Positions 34,278 to 45,206 of a DNA stretch of 64,000 bases are shown here, piece by piece. The DNA lies in contig NC_064035.1 in the NCBI RefSeq assembly GCF_932526225.1, forward strand, positions 4,897,501 through 4,961,500, written 5' to 3'. This DNA is from Nematostella vectensis. Taxonomy: Eukaryota; Cnidaria; Anthozoa; Actiniaria; Edwardsiidae. The notes beneath the pieces are model-generated. The model saw only the letters and a program-made list of their open reading frames with translations. It had not been told where the DNA came from and ran no database searches. A program made the position numbers and the translations under genes. Every line of letters begins with the position of its first letter. The first letter of the stretch is position 1.

Positions 34278-37200
34278 TCAGATGCTTTTCAATACATCTG
34301 CAACCTTCTTCAAGTCCGTTTGTTGCCGGTACGCATCGCTCTGTTTAATTTTTACTCCAGCTCTGACTTTACTTGCACTCGTTTGTATCTTGGTTTTCGG
34401 CCTAGCCTTTTCTAAGAGAGCGTTGTGCTGAAGTCGCTGCCTGAATTTGTGTAGAATGTTGACGAGATTCTTCGCCTCCGCAGTAAGATCTGACGTAAGC
34501 TCTGCAGTCTTGACTTTACTTTGCATCAGTTTGCGGATCTGCTCATGAGATATCCCAGAAGGCTTTTCGCTCCCTCCTACAGCAGACGTCCCCCGACTCC
34601 CGTTCTGTGGTCTCATGCCGCCGCTTTGAGGCCTGGGGCGAAAGGCTGCAATTGCTTGCTTCCATGATAATGTTGGACCAACCTGCTCGATCAGCCTCTT
34701 CAGATACTTCTTCAATATCGCCGGAGGGAGCCTGGGCTGTAAGTCGTACACGTGCTGTCTCCATGGAGACACGCGTGCACCCATCCCTTCATGCTCTATT
34801 ATATATTTACTCGTGACGTCATTGCTGGGGTAAAAAGGTGCATTGTAAGCAGTTGATTCTCCCGGCATATCCGCTGAGGGAGGGGGTCTGTAATAAATAT
34901 TCTCCTCGTTATTATCTGAGAAATCGCTAAACTGTTCTTGCTCGGTTCCAGGCTCCTGATCGCTCGTGTACTGATCCATTCCCATTATACTGTGCGGGCT
35001 AGACATGTAGACAGCATCGTCTTGTCCCGCGCCTTCACTACCCTCCGGTTTTTCGAATCCACCTGCAAGTAGCTCCTGCTGCTGACCAAAAGCCGCCCCG
35101 CCTCCTTCGCCTTCAACACCGTTGTACGCGTACCTGATGAAATTATAAACTTTCATTATAGCATAACCCACCACCTATACTCATTACTTCACGCCTTGTA
35201 AGACTCTGGTTTTCTGCTGTTTCTAAGTTCAATTTAAACTATTAATCTAGTTCTACTCAATTCATTGCAAAGTAGCGCAGGAATACTAAACACACCAAAA
35301 GACACCCTATTAATCCATTTCTACTCAATCCAGTACAAACTAGCGCAGGAATACCAAACACACCAAAATACACTTTAATAATCTAGTTCTGCTAAATTCA
35401 TTACAAACTAGCGCATGAATACAAAACACATCAAAATACTCTATTAATCTAGTTCTACTAAATCCATTACAAACTAGAGCAGGAATACCAAAATCACATG
35501 CATAAAAACCTAGGTTATCCCCCGCGTTCATATAAATAGCGCTTTTAAGAATTTGAAAACACCACCCACCCCTCCCCCCAACTTTCGTCACCCCACTTAT
35601 GGGACCGCTTCGCCGCCCCTGGTTTTCCACCATCCATTACAAGCTATCACGAAAGTACCAAACACATCATAAGACACTATTAATCCAATAAAAATCCAGT
35701 AGAAAGTAGCGCTGGAATACGACTCAAGTCACATGGGAGGTACACTCACCTCTGATATCCTGGCGCAAGCGTCTCATCAGGTCCGACATCTGGCCGGATG
35801 TCACCTAGGGAGGCGACCTGATCTGGGTAAGTGAACTCCCCTGGGTCGCTGACAGCAAAGGACGGGATGACGTGCTCTTGTATAGACCCATACATGGCAT
35901 CGGATGCTTTTTGACGCGTGGATGGTAGATGAGCAAGGTGCTGTCGCTTGGCGTTTAACATGTATCGGGGGTTATTTCTTAATGAGTCTGCGGATGGTTA
36001 GAGCAAATATGGTTATCTGTACATTATTGTGTTTACTACTAATTGAATAATAATCGTCTTTAAAATAATCGTAGTGGTAACCAGGATTGGCTGAAGGAGG
36101 GGGAGGGAATGCGCAGTCATAGGTATCATATGGAAAAAACATAGTATTTGACCATCCCTCAATAAGAAATGGCCCACTTTTTGGCCGCCAGGGAGGAGGG
36201 ATCTTAGTCATTGTCATAACTATTATCACAACCATCATCACCATTATTACCACCACCTTCAACATCATCAACATCACTATCATCATTACCACCACCATCA
36301 TTACCATCATCAACATCACCATCACCATCACCAGCATCATTACCACTTCCATAATAACCATAATCATCGCCATCGCCATCGCCATCGCCATCGCCATCGC
36401 CATCGCCATCGCCATCGCCATCGCCATCGCCATCGCCATCGCCATCGCCATCGCCATCGCCATCGCCATCGCCATCGCCATCGCCATCGCCATCGCCATC
36501 GCCATCGCCATCACTATCATCAGGCCTGTACCTAGGATTTTTCTTGGGGGAATGCGAAATCTGAAAAAGTGCATCTAATTTTTCCTGGGGGAGGGGTGGC
36601 GGGGGGTAAAATAAAAATCTGAACACCCCCGAAAAAACGAAAAATGATTTTTTTATACCTTTGCAGTATTGCCGTGGGATGTTTTTTTTTGTCGGATTTG
36701 GCTACATATCATACCTAGTTTTGTCTACAAACAGCATGTCTATTGAGAACCAAAAGTGGACATTCGGCCGTTGTGGGGGGGGGGGGGCACCCCCCCTGGG
36801 TACGGGCCTGATCACCATCATCATCATCATCGCCATTATCACAAACATCATGACCACCATCATCATCACCACCAGCATCACTATATCACCATCACCATTA
36901 TCCTGAACATCATACATCACCATCATTACCATTACCACCATAGAAGCATCACGATCACCATCTTTGTCGTCATACCTGTTTGTACGGATGAACGCGTATG
37001 ATGTATCACAATCGAGGCAAAAATAACATAATGGAGCTGCATTGCGAAGCCGTTCGTTCGCGCTGGAAAAAAAATACAAATATGGCGCTTAATGGTCGAC
37101 CCTGCATAGAGAACAGAGTGTCTTATTTTATAGTGAAATATCAGTATCTGCATCAGCGACATCACTTGAGCCAGGAAAACAAGCATGACCGATCTGCGAA

Positions 37201-40200
37201 AACATAGTAGTCGCAAAGCATTAATCCCCTCTTTAGTTTAACCTGACCTGAATAAGTAGACCCCATGCTAAGAAGCCCTTTAATTTATCTGTTGCTCTTA
37301 AGAAACCTAGAAATCTATATCTAAGATAGCCTTTCTAGCTAACTTTTTAACATGGGATAATGCTCGAGTATTATCACAAGCAGTGATTAGGGCTATAAAG
37401 AAATGATCGACATTTTCACATAATTACTAATTACATTTAGCAGGTTTCAATAAGTGCTTGTACGATTAGAAGGCTGTAGATATTACATGTATAGGCTAAC
37501 CTTACGAACGGCATGTATACTGCTTAACCAAAAATTTGTGTATCTTACCTATTTTATCGCTGAATATCTTTTCAGATGTACGAGAAGTGGATAAGAATAC
37601 ACTTTGCTTTGGTTACAGTCCTTTGTTTATTGTATTTTGCTAATAAAATTGAAGTTGTACCGGCTGCGGATTACTGGTACCTGCCAAATTGCGAATCAAA
37701 ATTCAAAACAAGAGTAAGCTGAAAGTAATCGTCGGCGAAACAAAAACAAAACAAGTTTTAAGTACTTTTTTATATTCTTTCTTCTATGATTATTTTACCA
37801 AAAGAACGCCCGTACCAACCAGCCCCAAGACGCTAAGGAAAACCAAAACGAGCAGTGTACTGCTTTAGGAAATAGGAGGGGAGAAATAATTTCTCTTCCC
37901 TTTTTCTGAACTTTGCTAAACTTACAAAACTTGGTGACTGCGGCTAGGGGTTGAACGAAGAGGGCGGGGTTTTGTTTGAAATATTGATTTTGATTTGCAT
38001 GGCCCCCAAGCTGTTATCATTTTACACAATTAGATGTCCCTTCTCTTTGATGTAAAGAAAGATGGGTAAGTAAATTTCCGAGGAAAAGAAGAGATTTGAG
38101 AATCTGAAAATTTTACTTCTCAGAGGGGAGAGATAAGCTAAGAAAAGGAGTTTTAATTTACGATTCTACATTTTGAGGGGAAGGTGGCCATGCCGTTTTT
38201 ATATCAACAAGATAAAAAAATCTTCTCTTCTCTTGTTTGATCGCTTTATTTACAACAGCGTTTGTTAAACTAGAAGGCCATCACTAGGAGTGTACAGCGT
38301 GACATACTATAAGTATGTCACTATAAGTCACATTTTTTACTACACTGGTGTAATGCAGCAGTGTTTTCTTGTGAGTTAAAATCTCCCCCTAAGGGTATTT
38401 TTTAAACCCTCCCTAGCGCCTTAGCTGCAGTTGCTGTAGGAGGGTTCTCAGGTGAAACATCAGGCGAGAGCGTGTTGTTTACCGTGCATTTTTGTGCCTC
38501 TCTAGAAGCCTTTCTTTGTCTCCATCTTTCCACTTTTTGAGTGGCAACTCAAAACACATGGCTGCGGCCGTCACGCCCTTTCTGACAATTCTGGCTGATG
38601 TGTACGCGTCTAAATTTTTTTCCTTGTTATTTTGCATTTTTATATAGGAAAACTCATTCGTATATTCAAGGAATTTTTCGAAAAAAAAACAAAAAAATCC
38701 CATGAATGAAATGGCGATTTTTAGGACCTATGTCACATAGTCGTTCAGTGACGACTGGAGGGAGGAAGGAGTGTGACCCCACTTTGCGTGACTTGGTGTT
38801 GCGTGACTTGATCCGTGCAGGTAGATATCGCTGGCGTGTCTAAATAATCTCACTTTGCGTGACTTGGTGTTACGTGACTTGATCCGTGCAGGTAGAAATC
38901 ACTCGCGTGACTCAGTAATCCCACGTTGCGTGACTTGGTCCGTGCAGGTAGACGTCCATAGCGTGACTAAGTGCGTGATGCTGGAAGTAACGCCTTCGAG
39001 CTCCTAGTAGACGCGCGTACAGCAGAGAAGGGAAGGGATGAAAATCATGTAGAGGATAAGCTGAAACGACAACCCATGTGATTACCGTTTATTTAGACAG
39101 CGGTCCGTTGCACTATGCTCTAATGCTTACAGCCTTTTATTGGCTGGTTGGCTGATCAATTTTATCTATAACACCTCGAATACATACCCACCCCAAACTT
39201 CAATAACTCACTCTTTATACACACACATCCCCAGACTTCGCGGGTTTATGTTGTGACAGCAACGTTATGTACTTACGGTAGTGGGGTTTTTCACCCATGA
39301 ACATTATCTCGGGCGTGTTTTCGCCATAAATGCCAAAATGATACAATCTTTTTCTGTAAGGGTAATCCAGTTCGCCAGCGCGTAGGCCATTCATAAGGAA
39401 TGCCGGGCTGCGTTGGTAACCGAAATGATGATGTACATAAGGAAAACGGGACCCAAGGACACCGCCCAATGGACCAGTAAATTGGTTTCTCTCTACATCC
39501 CCAAAATAAGGTCCAATTTGTGCTCCCACATGGGGTCCGTAATGAGGTCCCAGGCGGGGCCTTCCAAAGTACCCATGCGGTAGATTAGCGCCATGGAAGC
39601 CATTGGGGTGCTGTCTGAAGAGATTGTGTATGACAGACCCGTAACTCGCGGGAATCCCGTTAGGCATAAGCGTGACGTCATTAGCGGATGGGAGTAGCGA
39701 GGGGGTGATAGGAGGGTTTGCCATGATGTGTGGGGCGATTTCTTGTCTCTTGCTGATGGGTACACTTCGTTTTCTCGGGTCTAGCGAAGGAGGATGATAA
39801 TACATATAAAAATCTTTCTGAAAACCGGATCACTCTTATCGCATACCCTAATACACCGCACAAACGCTAGCCCTCTTTCACCCATCCATATCCCCCACTT
39901 GTCCCCTATACCTCACCTCAGACTTCCTCATCCCCGGACCCCTCATCCATCCATATCCCCCACTTACCTCCTATACCCTCACACTCCATCATCCCCGGAC
40001 CCTTCATCCATCCATATCCCCCACTTGTCTCCTATACCCTCAGACTCCCTCATCCCCGGACCCCTCATCCATCCATATCCCCCACTTATCCCCTATACCT
40101 CACCTCAGACTCCCTCATCCCCGGACCCTTCATCCATCCATATCCCCCACTCGTCTCCTATACCCTTACACTCCCTCATCCCCGGACCCCTCATCCATCC

Positions 40201-40572
40201 ATATCCCCCACTTATCTCCTATACCTCACCTCACACTCCCTCATCCCCGGACCCCTCATCCATCCATATCCCCCACTTGTCTCCTATACCCTCAGACTCC
40301 CTCTCTCCCATACTCGGCCCCAGCCCCTTACCCCTCTCATTCCCAAACCCTCCTCATCTTTGTAAATTTATTTTCTATTTCTCTCTTTGATAAGCTTTCT
40401 TTTTAACCCTGTTCGCCACAAAATTATTTTGTGAGAACGTTTACCTAAAAACAAGTTGATAAACTGTGTACCGCATGCTCTATAGTAGGGAGATCTTACC
40501 CGACATAGGTTGAGATGCTGCGAGGTTGAAAAGAGCTAACATCATAAAGAAAACGTTGAGCTGTCCAGACAT
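34278..40572 (-). CDS. Secreted protein of unknown function, four exons
   Basis: Exons on the minus strand: 40572-40500, 39813-39277, 35987-35750, 35133-34278; 567 aa. Exon 1 encodes a clear signal peptide (MSGQLNVFFMMLALFNLAAS). Exon 2 is rich in His, Pro, Gly and Tyr, with basic sites DPRKRS and SKR and a repetitive stretch LGPHYGPHVGAQIGPYFG. Exon 3 and the start of exon 4 are acidic and polar. The C-terminal half is basic and helical (LKKYLKRLIEQVGPTLSWKQ; LVNILHKFRQRLQ). Cys are nearly absent, so a disulfide-rich fold is unlikely. I do not recognise the family; a processed precursor or matrix protein is possible. The exon 3-4 and 2-3 junctions are strong; the exon 2 acceptor (AAAG at 39814-39817) is weak because a better CAG four bases upstream gives the wrong phase. 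Confidence 0.65.
35240..35735. repeat. About 66-bp tandem repeat, interrupted by an insertion
   Basis: Four degenerate copies with TCTAGTTCTACTAAATCCATTACAAACTAGCGCAGGAATACC-like sequence (35240-35500) and further copies at 35628-35720. The segment 35500-35630, with C-rich and CCGCTTCGCCGCCCCTGG sequence, looks like an inserted dispersed element. All lies in the last intron of the secreted-protein gene. Confidence 0.75.
36075..36200 (+). mobile_element. MITE family A copy
   Basis: CCAGGATTGGCTGAAGGAGG, ATGCGCAGTCATAGGTATCA, CATATGGAAAAAACATAGTA, CCCACTTTTTGGCCGCCAGG: the same order of motifs as the other family A copies. Terminal motifs are missing or eroded. In the intron between exons 2 and 3 of the secreted-protein gene. 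Confidence 0.65.
36205..36515. repeat. ATC/ACC and (CATCGC)n microsatellite
   Basis: Starts as mixed CAT/CAC trinucleotides and becomes about 25 perfect CATCGC hexamers (36366-36510). The long minus-strand frames of alternating Met-Ala or Gly-Asp are artefacts. Confidence 0.97.
36520..36812. mobile_element. MITE inserted in an ATC microsatellite
   Basis: Inverted ends CAGGCCTGTACCTAGG (near 36522) and CCTGGGTACGGGCCTG (to 36811) bound about 290 bp. Both flanks are ATC/ATCACC repeat, so the element landed inside the microsatellite. The ends resemble family A (CAGGCGCGTACCCAGG). ATC repeats resume at 36813-36950. Confidence 0.65.
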
Positions 40573-43500
40573 GATGCCAGTGTGCGTTTCTCTGTAAAAG
40601 TCTTTTAAACACAAGCGAGTTATTCATGAGATCTCGTATGCTACATATTTCGGAAATGTAGTGTCCTTTCCCAAGAAAAAAAAAAGGCGTGCAGAACTTT
40701 CGATGATATATAACGGCAAAGGCACAAGTAAAATATGTTTTATCAATCACCCACGATTACTTTCCGATGGGAATCGGACGAAAAATTGTTGGCTGGGGTT
40801 ATGGTAAAAAAAGCCGAGTATTATTCAAAACTAGAGCTCTCTTATTCAGTTTATATAGAAGGACGCCAGTAAAAACCAAAGTTTAAATAATTATATATCA
40901 TGATTAATTGCATGTCAAAATTAAGTTAGATCAACAATCTAGTAAATCTATTAATTGTAAATATTCGACTATCCACATACACACACACACAAAATGAGAA
41001 ACAAGATTTTAAAAAAATCACCTTAAAGATACGAAGATGCCCTGTGGCCGCACTGATTATTTTAAATCTATCGCAGTTTCGATCATAGGTAAAGCCAGCG
41101 GTTGTGTTAGATGTTTTTCGCGTCTCAGGCACTCACCTATTTGTATGTTTTGACAGATTCGTAATTGCTATTAGTAGATCAACAAAAACAACCTAGTGGT
41201 ACATGCTAGCTTGAATACAACAAACAGGATGTCCCCGCAACAGCAAATAACGACTGGGTACGAGTCTGCAACTTTCAGATTAAGATAAACAAATGACAGA
41301 TTAAAATGCCATACTAACAAACCCTCTGATTTAGGTCGTATCTTCTTCAGCACCAACACTTGTCGAAAGGTGAAGGAATGAACTGGAAATTGCTCATCAA
41401 TTTTGACAATGTACTTAGGGATCTTTTCAAGTTAAAAATTCCAAATTTCCATGAAAACTTTGAAAGGGAGGGGAGTTGGGGTTAAAGGCCAACTCGGGAT
41501 AAAATAAAGATTAATGTATTTTTTTGTAAAAAGTGTGCCAAAAGGATAAAAGTTATAAATTGTGTTGACCTCTGTCTTTATATGTCTTTATACTAAAAAA
41601 AACATTTGTATAAGGGGGGGGGGGGGGGGGGGGAGCCAACGCTATCCAGTTTTTCTCGGATTTTTACAAGCCCCCCCCCCCCTTACAAGATCCCTTTTTG
41701 CATTTTCTTCTGTTTTAGAGATGAGAAAAAACCTCAAGTCCTCCTGTGACGGGCTACAGGAAGAAAAGGTATCAAAACATACACATTTCATATCCATCTC
41801 ATACTTATACTAATGCATCTGTTTGCTTGGCAGGAGACCTTTGCGACACAAATTGCGGAGCAGGCAAAGAACAATACCGCAAAAGATGCTTAAGTTGGTA
41901 CTTAGTTCTTCCACAGTAAAGATTATTTTGAAATTATTTCTTTCTTTTCGAACAGACTCCTCGCAGAACTGAAGAGAGAAATTGAACAGGCGAATGCACG
42001 TCCACTCGCAGTAAGTTAAACAACAAATAATACCCGACTACACACAGTAAGACTTACATAGCGTATAATACCAGCCTGCTAAAACTCAGCAAGGCTTACA
42101 GCGAATAATACCCGCCTACACTCAGCAATGCTTACAGCGAATAAAACCCGCCTACACTCAGCAATGCTTACAGCGAATAAAACCCGCCTACACTCAGTAA
42201 AACATACAGCGAATAATATCCCCCAACACTAAGTGAGACTTACAGCGAATAATACCCGCCTACACTCAGCAAGGCTTACAGCGAATAAAACCTGTCCGCA
42301 CGCAGTAAGACTTACAGCGAATATCAGTATGACTTACAGCGAATGAGACGCGTCCACACGAAGTAAATCAAAAGCTAGTGTGTTTCAGATCAAGTGTGGA
42401 AATTTATGACAACTGTTTGTTGTTTTAGTGCACCGCCGAGAGCCAGACTTGCTCTCCACCTACAAAAAGCATAGGGAGTGAATGCAATACTGAATGCGCC
42501 GAGGCTGATGTCCAGGCCACTAGTGAAGTGACAGTGGCGTCAGTTGAGACACAAACGGATGCTGTACCAGAGGTGATTATAAGGCATTATGTACCCACAT
42601 TTATATCTGACAATGCCATATGTTAGAACATGTTGCCGTTATTTTGATTATCAAAATCATTATCATTACATTATTATATGTGCTCAACTCTTCTCTGCGT
42701 ATCCGTCCATAAAGGTGACAATTTAAAATTACCGAAATGAAGCCTTTGAGACGCCGATCACAGAGTATCATATTTCTGCTGTGTCAGTTTTTTTTCTATA
42801 GAGGCGCCCACACCGTGCAGTTCGTGCATGCAGAGCTTCCGTGAGAGCCTGCGCGGTCTGCGCAACCGCCAGCTGCACGGCTCTGATGCATCCTAAGCGA
42901 CTTACAGTAGAAGCTAGCACACCTTTAAAGGACACCCTGCAGCAACAATATGATAGTACATTTGGATGTGCTGTTTCTCAGGGTGCTAGCTACTACAATA
43001 AGCAGACCATAAGTAAGTGCTTCACCCTAAAAAACTAAATCAGTATGGAGGGGATTCCAGGCATCTGTCAGGCGCGTCGTGTCCGAAGGGGAGGGGGGGG
43101 GGGGGGGCTATCCGGACCCCAACCTGCTCATGTGACGAGATGAGTTCGCTTCCAGTTGATCCCTTCGTTGGTAGTTAAGGGACGGTTAATTTCATGTGTG
43201 TATGTGGATAGAAAAAGTTTCAAGAGCCAAGGATGCCGATTTTTCCACCTTAATTGATCCGTGGCCATTGAATTACTCCACTGGACTAACCTGAATTTTT
43301 CTCTAGACACGCCCCTGACTGTGTATAATAGACAGGGTCATAAAGGGGTTAAACGGGAACCAGGATTCGCGCCTTAGTTCAGGCCGGGATCATGTTACCG
43401 GGTATGGAATCTTAGCTTTTAGAGCGTGAGGACGCTAAAGTTGCATGGGAAATATGACCCAAACCCAGATAAGGACCCAGGGCAATATATAGATTTAGTA

Positions 43501-43700
43501 CTATAGTAACTGCAATATAATAAACAGGGGAGTTACGGGCTTCTTACTTCGTTGACTCTTCAGGTTGAAGAAGTCGCGAGAAAAAATAATTATACTGGAA
43601 AATAACCATCTTATTCTTTCTATTGCTTTCAGGAAGATGCCTGGGTCTCGATGTTAACAAAGAAAAAGTATTAACGCATTACACTTCTACATCAGTTTGA
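37576..43700 (+). CDS. Coiled-coil protein with N-terminal membrane anchor, eight exons
   Basis: Proposed exons: 37576-37713, 41351-41369 (a 19-nt microexon), 41719-41768, 41834-41889, 41956-42010, 42429-42572, 42802-43012, 43633-43700; about 246 aa. Exon 1 follows a CTTTTCAG acceptor and gives a short basic N-terminus and a hydrophobic signal/anchor (ALVTVLCLLYFA). Exons 2-5 make a probable coiled coil (MRKNLKSSCDGLQEEK, ETFATQIAEQAKNN, LLAELKREIEQANARP). Exon 6 is Cys/Thr/Glu-rich. Phases agree throughout, but the donor of the fourth exon reads TTAAGT instead of GTAAGT at 41890, so normal splicing would fail and a stop follows at once. An alternative acceptor two bases downstream at the seventh exon gives a different frame ending at 42893. 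Family unknown. The gene interleaves with the minus-strand secreted-protein gene. Confidence 0.5.
38779..38975. repeat. 71-bp direct repeat, about three copies
   Basis: CACTTTGCGTGACTTGGTGT...GATCCGTGCAGGTAGA repeated at 38780, 38851 and, shortened, at about 38922. Intronic or intergenic relative to the interleaved genes. Confidence 0.85.
39885..40315. repeat. About 60-bp tandem repeat in secreted-protein gene intron 1
   Basis: Seven imperfect units with CCATCCATATCCCCCACTTG and CTCATCCCCGGACCC. The open + strand frame (198 codons, Pro/Ser/His-rich) is created by the repeat. It lies between the signal-peptide exon and exon 2. Confidence 0.9.
42040..42350. repeat. 36-bp tandem repeat, about eight copies
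   Basis: Imperfect copies of CGCCTACACTCAGCAATGCT followed by TACAGCGAATAATACC, in the intron between exons 5 and 6 of the coiled-coil gene. Confidence 0.9.
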
Positions 43701-44247
43701 TATAATTTATAATTTTAAGCAATTGTTAATATCTTTTAAAAAAATGTTTATATAATTCGAATGATTTTGAAACTGATAGATGAGTTGTAAACGTTCTCTG
43801 GTCTTCTTAGGCAAAGATTTAGTGAAAATCAGGATATTCTAACTGAGGGCATCTAGCACATGAGACACATCCTACTAGTGCCCCGGTGAGGGTTAGGGGC
43901 GGGAAGGTATTCCGCATAACCATGTGTTTACACGTGGGCCCCAATATACAGGGTATTAGCAGGAGCACAAACATGTGCTCGATGCCCTAGATTACCAAGA
44001 TGTGTTTTATCTTGGTAAATATGGCTAATACATGATGGAGAGCTTTCAATCAGCGCAACCCCAACTCCAACGAACAAGGTCCCGCGGCCCATATTTCAGT
44101 AATGACGAGACATTTTGTACCTAAGCTTGCCAATTCAACCCTCGCAACCTACAGTGTCAACATACAAATCACAAACGATTTTTTCACAACTCTGGTCAAT
44201 CCCGGGCTTAAATAGTCCTAAAGGTAAGTACACCTCTGACTACCGTT
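43701..44247. other. Intergenic, no gene recognised
   Basis: 3' flank of the coiled-coil gene (AT-rich, several poly-A candidates) followed by low-information sequence. Confidence 0.45.
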
Positions 44248-44425
44248 GCACAGCATCAGACCCGTTCCCAGGATTGGCCGAGGGGGGTTGCGCAGTCATA
44301 GGCATCACATGGAAAAAGCTGAATATATATTTGAAGATTCCTTAATAAAATATGACTCACTTTTTCTTGTTTGGGGGGGGGGGGGGGTGCGCGCGCCCTG
44401 CACACCCCCCTGTGTACGCGCCTGA
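44248..44425 (+). mobile_element. MITE family A, near full length
   Basis: Left end TCAGACCCGTTCCCAGGATTGG and right end CTGTGTACGCGCCTGAG are imperfect inverted repeats of the family A terminus. The core has GTCATAGGCATCACATGG, TTCCTTAATAAAATATGACT and CACTTTTT with a poly-G run. It abuts the 39-bp satellite that follows. Confidence 0.7.
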
Positions 44426-44427
44426 GC

Positions 44428-45206
44428 ATGTCTTGGCCTGACTGCCATGAATTGCCATTGACTGCCATGTCTTGGCCTGACTGCCATGAATTGCCATTGA
44501 CTGCCATGGCTTGGCCTGACTGCCATGAATTGCCATTGACTGCCATGGCTTGACCTGACTGCCATGAATTGCCATTGACTGCCATGGCTTGTCCTGACTG
44601 CCATGAATTGCCATTGACTGCCATGGCTTGGCCTGACTGCCAAGAATTGCCATTGACTGCCATGGCTTGACCTGACTGCCATGAATTGCCATTGACTGCC
44701 ATGGCTTGGCCTGACTGCCATGAATTGCCATTGACTGCCATGGCTTGGCCTGACTGCCATGAATTGCCATTGACTGCCATGGCTTGGCCTGACTGCCATG
44801 AATTGCCATTGACTGCCATGGCTTGGCCTGACTGCCATAAATTGCCATTGACTGCCATGGCTTGGCCTGACTGCCATGAATTGCCATTGACTGTCATGGC
44901 TTGGCCTGACTGCCATGAATTGCCATTGACTGCCTTGGCTTGGCCTGACTGCCATTGACTGCCATGGCTTGGCCTGACTGCCATGAAATGCCATTGACTG
45001 CCATGGCTTGGCCTGACTGCCATGAATTGCCATTGACTGCCATGGCTTGGCCTGACTGCCATGAAATGCCATTGACTGCCATGGCTTGGCCTGTCTGCCA
45101 TGAATTGCCATTGACTGCCATGGCTTGGCCTGACTGCCATGAATTGCCATTGACTGCCATGGCTTGACCTGACTGCCATGAATTGCCATTGACTGTCATG
45201 GCTTGC
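44428..45206. repeat. 39-bp minisatellite, about 20 copies
   Basis: Tandem copies of TGCCATGAATTGCCATTGAC TGCCATGGCTTGGCCTGAC (39 bp). The very long minus-strand frames in all three phases (Gln/Ser/Trp-rich, 13-residue period) are due to the unit length being a multiple of three. The internal motif TGCCAT recurs within the unit, so the unit itself seems built from shorter repeats. Confidence 0.97.

Noticed and set aside
38479-38703. 74-codon minus-strand ORF with a basic C-terminus
   Set aside because: No family resemblance; probably chance within an intron.
41834-41905. Thrombospondin-type repeat fragment (CDTNCGAGKEQYRKRC)
   Set aside because: Seen only in a frame that does not connect in phase to the neighbours; the coiled-coil frame fits better.
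44256-45199. Several 100-307 codon frames in all phases
   Set aside because: Products of the 39-bp satellite, whose length is a multiple of three.
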